The position numbers and the translations under genes are program-made. Of a DNA stretch of 39,713 nt, positions 1-7,896 are shown piece by piece. Position 1 is the stretch's first letter; the number at the start of each line of letters is the position of its first letter. This stretch comes from Flavobacteriaceae bacterium (GTDB lineage: Bacteria > Bacteroidota > Bacteroidia > Flavobacteriales > Flavobacteriaceae): NCBI GenBank assembly GCA_024763015.1, contig JANTGO010000002.1, positions 1 through 39,713 of the forward strand. Reading direction: 5' to 3'. The notes beneath the pieces were generated by a model. It did no database searches and had not been told where the DNA came from. It saw only the letters and a list, made by a program, of their open reading frames with translations.

Positions 1-1
1 A

Positions 2-1441
2 CTATTAATATTCTTATTTGCAAGCCTTCTGTTTTCTTGCAAAAATACAAATCAAAAAGTTGATAACAAGCGGGTTGACAAGCCCTTGGAGTTGTCTCAA
101 AAAAAACCGGTTGCAACCGATAGTCTTTATGAACAAGCTGTTATTTACGAAGCAAATATCCGTCAATACTCACCCGAAGGAACTTTTAATGCATTTGCCA
201 AAGATATTCCGGAACTAAAAAAACTGGGCGTAAAAATATTATGGGTCATGCCTATTTTTCCGATTTCAGAAGTTAAAAGAAAAGCAACAGGTGACCAATT
301 TACATCGCAGATAAAAGATTCCTTAGAACAAAAAAAATATCTTGGAAGTCCTTATGCAGTAGCGGACTACACCAAAGTCAATCCGGATTTTGGAAACTTG
401 GATGATTTAAAAAAATTAATTGAAACAGCTCATAACAATGGCATGTTGGTGATTTTGGATTGGGTGGCAAATCATACCGGCTGGGATCATCCTTGGATTG
501 CTTCGCATCCTGAATATTACACCAAAAATAAAGAAGGTAAAATAACCGATCCGCTCAATGATGACGGTTCGTCAAAAGGATGGCAAGACGTAGCCGACCT
601 TAATTATGATAACGCCGGTTTGCACAAAGCAATGATCCACGATATGAAATATTGGCTAACCACTGCCGGTGTTGACGGATTTAGATGTGATGTTGCCGGA
701 GAAGTGCCCGTCTCATTTTGGCAAGAAGCCATTCCCAAATTGCGCAAAGTAAAACCCATATTTATGCTAGCGGAAGCTTGGGAGCCCACTTTGCTCAAAG
801 ATCATTTGTTTGATATGTGTTATGGCTGGGAATCGCATTTTTTAATGGCAGATATCGCTAAGGGAAAGAAAAATGTAAACGACTGGGACCGATACATTAA
901 AAAAATAGACACGATGTATGAGCCCGATGATATTATTATGAACTTTACCGAAAATCACGATGAAAATTCTTGGAAAGGAACGGTCAAAGAAACCTTTGGA
1001 GATGCCGCAGAGGTAATGGCTGTTTTGACCTATATGTCCAAAGGTATGCCATTGATTTATAGTGGACAGGAATATGGTTTAAACCATAAATTAAAGTTTT
1101 TTGAAAAAGACAGTATTCCCAAAACTAAAGGAAAATGCTTTGATTTGTATCAAAAATTAGGAAAATTAAAGCAGAAAAATGTCGCTTTAAATGGTGGTAA
1201 ACATCCTGCTGATTATCAAAGAATTAAAACAAGCGATGATAAGAATATCCTCGCTTTTAAACGTCAGAAAAAGGGGCAGACCATATTGTTTATAGCGAAC
1301 CTATCCAATCAGGCAAAAAGTTTTAAAATTTCCGATGAAGCTTCTTATCAAGATGTTATGCTTCATCAACCGATTGAAATAAATAAAGACAAAGAAATCA
1401 GTTTGCCAAAATGGGCTTATAGAATTTTACTAAAAAAATAA
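2..1441 (+). CDS. GH13 alpha-amylase family glycoside hydrolase, lipoprotein (5' end outside window)
   Basis: This enzyme probably hydrolyses alpha-glucosidic bonds in starch-like sugars at the cell envelope. GH13 signatures are clear: DWVANHTGWDHPW (region I), GFRCDVAG with the nucleophile Asp at 689-691, LAEAWE with the acid/base Glu at 773-775, and ENHDEN with the transition-state Asp at 959-961. The usual call would start at the TTG at 86, but the frame stays open to base 2 and reads LLIFLFASLLFSCKN, the hydrophobic core and lipobox (LFSC, Cys codon 38-40) of a lipoprotein signal peptide. The true start therefore lies upstream of the window and only a few residues are missing. A small C-terminal beta domain follows the barrel. 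A sugar kinase gene starts 3 bases downstream, which suggests a sugar-use operon. Family is certain; substrate is not. Confidence 0.9.
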   Translation, partial: LLIFLFASLLFSCKNTNQKVDNKRVDKPLELSQKKPVATDSLYEQAVIYEANIRQYSPEGTFNAFAKDIPELKKLGVKILWVMPIFPISEVKRKATGDQFTSQIKDSLEQKKYLGSPYAVADYTKVNPDFGNLDDLKKLIETAHNNGMLVILDWVANHTGWDHPWIASHPEYYTKNKEGKITDPLNDDGSSKGWQDVADLNYDNAGLHKAMIHDMKYWLTTAGVDGFRCDVAGEVPVSFWQEAIPKLRKVKPIFMLAEAWEPTLLKDHLFDMCYGWESHFLMADIAKGKKNVNDWDRYIKKIDTMYEPDDIIMNFTENHDENSWKGTVKETFGDAAEVMAVLTYMSKGMPLIYSGQEYGLNHKLKFFEKDSIPKTKGKCFDLYQKLGKLKQKNVALNGGKHPADYQRIKTSDDKNILAFKRQKKGQTILFIANLSNQAKSFKISDEASYQDVMLHQPIEINKDKEISLPKWAYRILLKK

Positions 1442-1444
1442 AAA

Positions 1445-2293
1445 ATGATATTAATTGCTGATGGTGGTTCAACCAAAGTAGATTGGATTGCTCTTGATGA
1501 CGATAAGAAAGAGGCTTTTAGAACGCGTACCAGAGGATTGAATCCTGCCATTCTCACCGAGCAGGAATTGTATGACCGAATCAATCATAATTTTGAATTG
1601 ACACGTTTTAAAGATCAAATATACAAAATATATTTTTACGGAGCAGGTTGTGGTACAGATAAAGCAAATCATAAATTGAAAAATGTATTTGAACAAATAT
1701 TTTCAAAAGCAAAAGTAGTTGTAAAGGAAGATATGCTAGCAGCGGTTTATGCAGCGTCAGCAGGTAAGGAAGCGATTGTGTGTATCTTGGGAACCGGCTC
1801 AAATTCTTGCTATTACGATGGGAAAGAGATGCATCAAAATGTTGTTTCGTTGGGCTATATTTTAATGGATGAAGCCAGTGGAAATTATTTTGGAAAACGA
1901 TTGTTGCAAGATTACTATTATAAAAAGATTCCAGATGAAATAGCCAAAAGTTTTGAAGAAAACTACCAAGTAAATCCCGACGAAATTAAAAGAAATTTAT
2001 ACCAAGAGGATAGTCCGAATGCTTATTTGGGACAATTTGCCGAATTTATGTTTAAACACAAAGAAAGTGATTACATACACGACTTGATAAAAAGTGGTTT
2101 TTCAGAGTTTTTTGAAAAGAGGGTATTGCCATACAATAAACCCAATGTACCGATATATTTCATAGGCTCAATCGCTTATTTTTTTGAGGATATTTTAGAA
2201 GAAGTTGCGCAGAAATATAAATTACAAATAGCCGGAGTGATTCGGCGTCCTATCAATAATTTGATAAGGTATCACCAACAAAAAATGGGTTAA
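1445..2293 (+). CDS. BadF/BadG/BcrA/BcrD-type ATPase, N-acetylglucosamine kinase-like
   Basis: A 282-residue ASKHA-fold phosphotransferase. The N-terminal phosphate-1 loop ADGGSTKVDW and the phosphate-2 loop GTGSNSCYYDG are visible, followed by a GYILMDEASG segment typical of the GlcNAc-kinase branch of the BadF family. In Bacteroidota such single-domain proteins are usually annotated as N-acetylglucosamine kinase or BadF ATPase; the sugar cannot be read from sequence. It has no signal peptide, so it acts in the cytoplasm. It sits 3 bases after the GH13 gene and is probably co-transcribed with it, consistent with phosphorylating a sugar released by envelope hydrolysis. Its stop codon overlaps the end of the convergent exporter gene by 4 bases. 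Confidence 0.82.
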   Translation: MILIADGGSTKVDWIALDDDKKEAFRTRTRGLNPAILTEQELYDRINHNFELTRFKDQIYKIYFYGAGCGTDKANHKLKNVFEQIFSKAKVVVKEDMLAAVYAASAGKEAIVCILGTGSNSCYYDGKEMHQNVVSLGYILMDEASGNYFGKRLLQDYYYKKIPDEIAKSFEENYQVNPDEIKRNLYQEDSPNAYLGQFAEFMFKHKESDYIHDLIKSGFSEFFEKRVLPYNKPNVPIYFIGSIAYFFEDILEEVAQKYKLQIAGVIRRPINNLIRYHQQKMG

Positions 2294-2778
2294 TCCGGTA
2301 GTTTTTTGGTCATATCTTTACCCAATATCAACATAGGGGCAGATACCCCAACCGTAATGGCAAATAAGATAAATATGGTCATAAAGCCATTAGAAAATAT
2401 ATGATTTAACATGTTTTGTTGTTGGGTATCAAGTGTATTTGTCAGCGTGAAGTTTCTAATGCCCAGTATTGTTTTATAGGCAAAATATCCGGGAATCATA
2501 GGTATAATGGCAGGAATCGAAAAAACGACAATAGGTTTGCGTACCCTTTTGGCAAATGGGATGCTAAGAAAACCTACCAATAACGAAGCAAAAAAAGTAG
2601 CCACCACAATACTATATTGATTTTGTAAGCTATAAAATTTTGTAAAACCTGCTATAAAGCCTAAAATAAAAACAGTAGGAATCAACCTTTTGGGAATATT
2701 AAAAAGAATACCAAAACCTAGTGCAGCGGTACCTGACCAAAAAGCATTTTCTAAAATACCGGTATAAATGATTTCCAT
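2290..2778 (-). CDS. YjjB/ThrE_2-type membrane subunit of threonine/serine (or succinate) exporter
   Basis: A 162-residue, strongly hydrophobic protein with about four or five membrane segments, matching the size of E. coli YjjB and the C-terminal half of ThrE. It contains the family-type stretch FSIPAIIPMIPGYFAYKTI. It begins 2 bases after the YjjP-like gene, and the two together rebuild a full ThrE-type transporter, which is a single chain in Corynebacterium. YjjP/YjjB homologues have been linked to succinate export and ThrE to threonine/serine export; the cargo here is unknown. Its 3' end overlaps the convergent sugar kinase by 4 bases. Confidence 0.85.
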   Translation of the reverse strand: MEIIYTGILENAFWSGTAALGFGILFNIPKRLIPTVFILGFIAGFTKFYSLQNQYSIVVATFFASLLVGFLSIPFAKRVRKPIVVFSIPAIIPMIPGYFAYKTILGIRNFTLTNTLDTQQQNMLNHIFSNGFMTIFILFAITVGVSAPMLILGKDMTKKLPD

Positions 2779-2780
2779 AA

Positions 2781-3602
2781 TTATAAGGTGTTTAAATTGA
2801 ATAATAACATGGTGCTTATGATGCCTAGTCCAATCGATAAGACTAATAAGAATCCATTGATAAATCTTACCATTCCGTTTAAAATATGATTGTTTAAAAA
2901 ATCGTTAAAAGAATTTACCAACGCCAAACCCGGCACCAAAAACAAGACAGAAGTAGCCAAGGCAATTTCCGGATGTAATCCATAGTTAAAAATAACACCC
3001 AATCCGGCAATAGCAGAGGCGACAAAAGCGGCGAAATAGGTTCTAATATAAGCGTTTATATGAAATGAGTTAGCCAATTTAACACTAAGCATGCCGCCTA
3101 ATGTTGCAATAAATGCAATGAGCATATTCTTATAATCACCGCCAAACAAATTGGCAAAACCGGCATCAGCTAAGCTGACAGCTCCCAATATCAATATAAA
3201 AGGATAAGTATTTGTGTTTTTTATCTGTTCAACTCTACTTTTTATTTCATCGTAATCCCAATTTCTATCAAGTGCTTTCCAACTGGAAATACTAATTTCG
3301 GAAACAATCCAAAAATTGGCGTGATAAGCCGGTATTTGCGTCACAACAGTATAGGTATAATGAGTTTCTTTATCTAGTAAAGTCATAATGATTGATTTAT
3401 GACTAATCAAGGCATGTGATTCAAGATGCAATGCTTCGGCAAAACGATTTATGGTATCCACCACACGTTTGGTATTGGCGCCTGATTGCATCATTAGGGA
3501 GCAAATTTCTAAGAGTAAATCCACAGATAGTTTGATATTCGGATTTCTTTTGGCTTTCATATACTTTTCATATAAAATGCAATAATATGACACTTGATTC
3601 AT
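2781..3602 (-). CDS. YjjP/ThrE N-terminal-type exporter subunit
   Basis: A 273-residue protein with the ThrE N-terminal (DUF1212-type) layout. A soluble N-terminal part contains LLLEICSLMMQSGANTKRV, the conserved 'L-x5-SGA-x-T-x-RV' region, and is followed by about five membrane helices from residue 130 onward. It is the partner of the 162-residue subunit immediately downstream. The start at 3602 is plausible; an internal Met at residue 15 (MKAKRNPN, start 3560) would remove a weakly hydrophobic leader and is the alternative. It is divergent from the nfnA gene across a 165-base intergenic region in which I could not identify a convincing promoter for either side. Confidence 0.85.
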   Translation of the reverse strand: MNQVSYYCILYEKYMKAKRNPNIKLSVDLLLEICSLMMQSGANTKRVVDTINRFAEALHLESHALISHKSIIMTLLDKETHYTYTVVTQIPAYHANFWIVSEISISSWKALDRNWDYDEIKSRVEQIKNTNTYPFILILGAVSLADAGFANLFGGDYKNMLIAFIATLGGMLSVKLANSFHINAYIRTYFAAFVASAIAGLGVIFNYGLHPEIALATSVLFLVPGLALVNSFNDFLNNHILNGMVRFINGFLLVLSIGLGIISTMLLFNLNTL

Positions 3603-3767
3603 CTGACAATGACTATCATCAATTTTTTAAGATAATTTTGAGACACAAAATGTCATTTATTCTTTCTTAGAAGACGTTAAATTGGAATTTCCTGACAATT
3701 TACATTTATTTAAGGAATAATAAGTTTTATTTTCGCTAAAAATATCTAAATAAAAATATATACTCTT

Positions 3768-4589
3768 ATGAATAAAATTGTTTTTAAGGAGTTTCTTTCA
3801 GAAAATGTAGCAAGAATCGTGGTAGATGCCCCTGAGATTGCTAAATCGAGGAAACCCGGTCACTTTGTGATTATAAAAATAGGTAAGAAAGGGGAGCGTA
3901 TCCCCTTAACCATTGCTGATGCTGACGAAAAGGCAGGCACAATTACATTAATTGTTCAAAAGGTAGGGGTTACCTCTGCAAAATTAATAGCCTTGAATGT
4001 GGGTGATGAGATAACGGATTTATCCGGCCCCTTGGGAAAAGCTACAGACATTAAAAAAATTGGTACTATTTTATGTGCTGGTGGTGGTGTAGGTGTAGCG
4101 CCTTTGTTCCCAATAGTACAAGGATTTAAGCTTGCAGGAAATAGAGTGATTACCGTTTTGGCAGCTCGAAATAAAGATTTAATTATATTGGAAGACGAGA
4201 TGAAAAAATATTCCGATGAACTCATTATCATGACAGATGATGGATCATCCGGAAAAAAAGGACTGGTTACAGCCGGAATGGAAGAAGTAATTCAAAGAGA
4301 AAAAGTAGATGAAGCAATTGTTATTGGACCCGCAATTATGATGAAATACGGTGCGCTTACGACAAAAAAATATGATATTCCGACACAAGCCAGTCTTAAT
4401 ACGATTATGGTTGATGGTACCGGAATGTGTGGTGCTTGTAGGGTAACTGTTGGTGGTGAAACTAAATTCGTTTGTATAGACGGACCTGAATTTGATGCGC
4501 ATAAAGTAGATTTTGATCAAATGATGAAACGTTTGGGCGCTTATAGACAAGAAGAAGTGGAAGCATATGAAAATTATTTAAATTCTTAA
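3768..4589 (+). CDS. nfnA: NfnA/SudB-type sulfide/dihydroorotate dehydrogenase-like FAD/NAD-binding subunit
   Basis: Small subunit (273 residues) of an NADH-dependent ferredoxin:NADP oxidoreductase of the NfnAB/SudAB type. The N-terminal half is a ferredoxin-reductase FAD barrel (RIPLTIADAD), and the NAD-binding half begins at LCAGGGVGVAPLFPI. The C-terminal segment VDGTGMCGACR...FVCIDGPEFDAHKVDF is the [2Fe-2S] site, which in studied Nfn enzymes is held by one Asp and three Cys; all four candidates are present. The partner subunit gene starts 6 bases after the stop. In studied homologues the pair bifurcates or transfers electrons between NADPH, NADH and ferredoxin, and the Pyrococcus version also reduces polysulfide with NADPH. 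Soluble cytoplasmic enzyme. Confidence 0.92.
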   Translation: MNKIVFKEFLSENVARIVVDAPEIAKSRKPGHFVIIKIGKKGERIPLTIADADEKAGTITLIVQKVGVTSAKLIALNVGDEITDLSGPLGKATDIKKIGTILCAGGGVGVAPLFPIVQGFKLAGNRVITVLAARNKDLIILEDEMKKYSDELIIMTDDGSSGKKGLVTAGMEEVIQREKVDEAIVIGPAIMMKYGALTTKKYDIPTQASLNTIMVDGTGMCGACRVTVGGETKFVCIDGPEFDAHKVDFDQMMKRLGAYRQEEVEAYENYLNS

Positions 4590-4594
4590 CAGTC

Positions 4595-6079
4595 ATGAAA
4601 AATATTGCAGATTATTTAAAAGAAGAAAGAAAACAAGAATGGCGCGCCGAATTAAGAAAGAAAGTTAAAGCCAAAGAAAGAACCTCCCGTGAGCGTACAC
4701 AAATGCCGGAGTTTGATCCTGAAGAAAGAAGTCATAATTATGAAGAAGTAAACCTTGGATTTGATGAAGAACAAGCTTTATTTGAAGCAACTCGTTGTTT
4801 AGATTGTCCTGACCCAACTTGTATTTCAGGTTGTCCTGTAGGGATTAATATTCCTAAATTTATCAAGAAAATAGAAGCCAATGACTACTTGGGTGCTGCC
4901 GGTGTATTAAAAGAAACTAATGCTTTACCCGCCGTTTGTGGTCGTGTGTGTCCACAAGAAAAACAATGTGAATTAAATTGTTTCTACACGATAAAATTAC
5001 ACAAACCGGCTATTCCTATTGGAAGTTTAGAACGTTTTGCAGCGGATTATGAACGTAATTCAGGCCAAGTGGCTATTCCGGAGGTTGCTGAATCAAATGG
5101 TATAAAAGTGGCCATTGTTGGTTCCGGACCTTCAGGTTTAAGTGCTGCCGGAGATTTGGCTAAAATGGGTTATGATGTAACTGTTTTTGAAGCATTACAC
5201 GAGATTGGTGGTGTGCTTAAATATGGTATTCCAGAATTCCGTTTACCCAATGAGATAGTCGATGTTGAGATAGAAGTTATGCGTAAAATGGGTGTTAAAT
5301 TTAGAACCAATTTTATCGTAGGAAGAACAGCATCTTTTGACCAATTAAGAGCAGAGGGTTTCCAAGCATTTTTCATTGGAAGCGGGGCAGGATTACCTAA
5401 ATTTATGAATATCCCCGGAGAGAATTTTAACGGTATAATGTCTGCCAACGAGTATTTGACACGCGTAAATCTTATGCATGCAGCTCATGAGGATTATGAT
5501 ACGCCTGTTTTATTCGGTAAAAACGTTGCTATTATCGGTGGTGGTAATACAGCAATGGATTCTGTACGTACTGCAAAACGTTTGGGCGCCGAACGCGCTA
5601 TGATTATTTATCGTCGTTCAAGAGAAGAGATGCCGGCACGTGTTGAAGAAGTACATCATGCTTTGGCAGAAGGAATCGAGTTTTTAAACTTGAATAATCC
5701 TATAGAATATTTTGCAGACGAAAATGGTCGTGTAAATAAAATGAGATTACAAAAAATGGAATTGGGCGAGCCGGATGCTTCCGGTAGAAGACGTCCTGTA
5801 CCTATTGTAGGATCAGAATATGATGTGGATGTAGAATTGGTCATTGTGGCAGTTGGTACATCGCCCAATCCATTATTGGCTCAAGTGATGCCCGAAATAG
5901 AAGTTACTTCTTGGGGAACTTTTAAAGTAAACAAAGAGACCATGCAAACTTCAGTTCCTGATATATTTGCAGGCGGCGATATCGTTCGTGGTGGCGCTAC
6001 GGTCATTCTTGCAATGGGTGACGGACGTAAAGCTGCGGTAGGAATCGATCAATACATAAAAGAAAAAGTGAAAAAATAA
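4595..6079 (+). CDS. nfnB: NfnB/GltA-type NADPH-dependent flavin and Fe-S oxidoreductase (glutamate synthase small-chain family)
   Basis: A 494-residue flavoprotein. The N-terminal Fe-S domain carries two four-Cys sets (C68, C71, C76, C80 and C115, C119, C125, C129), compatible with two [4Fe-4S] clusters. The FAD Rossmann motif VGSGPSG lies at 175-181, followed by GGVLKYGIPEFRLP. The NADPH fold shows IIGGGNTAMDSVRTAKRLG, and the C-terminal IFAGGDIVRGGATVILAMGDG closes the FAD site. This is the usual architecture for 'NADPH-dependent glutamate synthase', but no large glutamate synthase subunit is adjacent. The coupling with nfnA instead indicates an Nfn/Sud complex. A hairpin terminator candidate follows at 6099. 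Confidence 0.92.
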   Translation: MKNIADYLKEERKQEWRAELRKKVKAKERTSRERTQMPEFDPEERSHNYEEVNLGFDEEQALFEATRCLDCPDPTCISGCPVGINIPKFIKKIEANDYLGAAGVLKETNALPAVCGRVCPQEKQCELNCFYTIKLHKPAIPIGSLERFAADYERNSGQVAIPEVAESNGIKVAIVGSGPSGLSAAGDLAKMGYDVTVFEALHEIGGVLKYGIPEFRLPNEIVDVEIEVMRKMGVKFRTNFIVGRTASFDQLRAEGFQAFFIGSGAGLPKFMNIPGENFNGIMSANEYLTRVNLMHAAHEDYDTPVLFGKNVAIIGGGNTAMDSVRTAKRLGAERAMIIYRRSREEMPARVEEVHHALAEGIEFLNLNNPIEYFADENGRVNKMRLQKMELGEPDASGRRRPVPIVGSEYDVDVELVIVAVGTSPNPLLAQVMPEIEVTSWGTFKVNKETMQTSVPDIFAGGDIVRGGATVILAMGDGRKAAVGIDQYIKEKVKK

Positions 6080-6098
6080 GGTTTAGAATAAATATAAA

Positions 6099-6160
6099 AA
6101 CAAGCTATAAAATGATGATTAGTAAAATTGTAGTTTTATAGTTTGTTTTGGTTTATTTTT
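6099..6160 (+). terminator. Candidate hairpin terminator after nfnAB
   Basis: A 14-base arm (aacaagctataaaa, 6099-6112) pairs with ttttatagtttgtt (6134-6147) with a single G-T wobble, across a loop of about 21 bases. T-rich sequence follows. The large loop makes it weaker than the two terminators downstream, but it separates the nfnAB operon from the cytochrome genes. Confidence 0.5.
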
Positions 6161-6204
6161 ACTTTTAACTAAAGAATATTAACCAATATTTAAAATGAAA
6201 TAAA

Positions 6205-7884
6205 ATGAAAAATAGTGGCTGGGGAAAAATAATTCCAATAGTAATTTTACCTTTGAGTATAATTCTATATATTGTTTTTACCTATAACAGCGATGTTGAT
6301 AGAGATTACTTAGCATCGTCAAAAATTGAGATCAAACATGATTCAATTCCGGTAGATCATTCTAAATTTGAGATTCTCCAAAAGGATTTTAAAACGGGAC
6401 CTGAAGTGACAGAAGCTTGTTTATCCTGTCATAATGGACGAGGAAAAGAATTTATGAAAACAGAACATTGGAAATGGCACAAAGTTGATTCTATTCCCGG
6501 TCGTGGCAATTTTGATTTAGGAAAGAAAAATATACTGAACAATTTTTGTATTGGTGTAAATTCCAATGAACAGTTGTGCTCTATGTGTCATGCCGGTTAT
6601 GGTTATGGCGATAAGAATTTTGATTTTAACAATCAGAATAATATAGATTGTTTAATTTGTCATGATGGTACTAAAAAATATAAAAAATCTAATCCTTGTA
6701 AGGGGCCAAATCTGCCGGGTGCAGGCGCGCCTGATATACATGTAGATTTAAAAGCAGTAGCACAAAGTGTGCAATTGCCAAAAAGAAATAATTGTGGAAG
6801 TTGTCATTTCACCGGTGGAGGTGGAAATAATGTAAAACACGGCGATTTAGAAATGGGTTTGCTTAGTGCGCATACAGGATTAAATGGCGATATAGACGTG
6901 CATATGGGTGTTGGAAAAGACGGGCAAAATATGCAGTGTACAGATTGTCACAAAACCCACAATCACCAAATAAGCGGACAATTATATTCTGTGTCTTCTT
7001 CTAATAAGAATAAAGCAACTTGTGTAGAATGTCATACCGGCAAACCACATAAAAGTGAGTTGTTAAACGAGCATTTTAAAACAGTTGCCTGTCAAACTTG
7101 TCATATCACGGAATATGCAAAAATACATCCTACTAAAATTATTTGGGACTGGTCAACAGCTGCTAAAATGGATAAAAACGGAAAGCCTATTTTTGCAAAA
7201 AAATTACCCGGAAATACCTACACATTTGATGGTAAAACTTATACGGATGTAGAATTGGAATATGATTCCAGACACGGTACAGCTGTATTAAAAAAAGATG
7301 TTAAACCTGAATATATTTGGTTTAATGGCACGGCCAATCACCAGTTAATTACCGACAAGATAAAAGACACATTACATCCATTGGTACTCAATCCGTTGTT
7401 TGGATCGTACAAAGACAATTATATGCCTGCAGATTCATTACATCCTTCTAAAATATGGCCGGTTAAAATCATGAGAGGTAAACAACCTTATGATAAGGAA
7501 AATATGACTTTGGTACAGCCAAAATTAGCGGGTAGAATTAAGGGAAGCAATGCTTTATGGGCTGATTATGATTGGCAAGCGTCTATTAAAGCAGGAATGG
7601 ATTATCTCGATTTACCTTATAGTGGTAAATATGGTTTCATTGAAACGCAAAGTATGTGGCCTTTAAATCATGAGGTATCAGAATCAACAAAAGCTTTAAG
7701 TTGTACAGAATGTCATAATTCAACGGATAGTAGGTTAAAAAATCTTTCAGGATTTTATATGCCGGGTAGAGACCACAGTCCTTGGATAGAATATACTGGA
7801 TGGATATTTTTGGTTTTGGTATTATTGGGTGTTACAGTTCATGGTGCCATCAGAATATTTAGTAATAAAAAAATGAAACATTAA
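6205..7884 (+). CDS. Octaheme c-type cytochrome, tetrathionate reductase (OTR) family
   Basis: A periplasmic multiheme protein of 559 residues with exactly eight CxxCH heme sites (Cys 72, 125, 149, 197, 245, 273, 296 and 500). Spacing and length match the OTR family, whose Shewanella member reduces tetrathionate, nitrite and hydroxylamine in vitro with one Lys-ligated heme. An N-terminal hydrophobic helix (residues about 9-27) acts as signal anchor. A second membrane helix near the C terminus (about 531-553) suggests the protein is tethered at both ends, with the hemes facing the periplasm. The cytochrome b gene begins 12 bases downstream and is the likely quinol link. The physiological substrate is not known; the surrounding thiosulfate/polysulfide-type genes favour a sulfur oxyanion. 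Confidence 0.9.
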   Translation: MKNSGWGKIIPIVILPLSIILYIVFTYNSDVDRDYLASSKIEIKHDSIPVDHSKFEILQKDFKTGPEVTEACLSCHNGRGKEFMKTEHWKWHKVDSIPGRGNFDLGKKNILNNFCIGVNSNEQLCSMCHAGYGYGDKNFDFNNQNNIDCLICHDGTKKYKKSNPCKGPNLPGAGAPDIHVDLKAVAQSVQLPKRNNCGSCHFTGGGGNNVKHGDLEMGLLSAHTGLNGDIDVHMGVGKDGQNMQCTDCHKTHNHQISGQLYSVSSSNKNKATCVECHTGKPHKSELLNEHFKTVACQTCHITEYAKIHPTKIIWDWSTAAKMDKNGKPIFAKKLPGNTYTFDGKTYTDVELEYDSRHGTAVLKKDVKPEYIWFNGTANHQLITDKIKDTLHPLVLNPLFGSYKDNYMPADSLHPSKIWPVKIMRGKQPYDKENMTLVQPKLAGRIKGSNALWADYDWQASIKAGMDYLDLPYSGKYGFIETQSMWPLNHEVSESTKALSCTECHNSTDSRLKNLSGFYMPGRDHSPWIEYTGWIFLVLVLLGVTVHGAIRIFSNKKMKH

Positions 7885-7896
7885 AATTAGATAATA

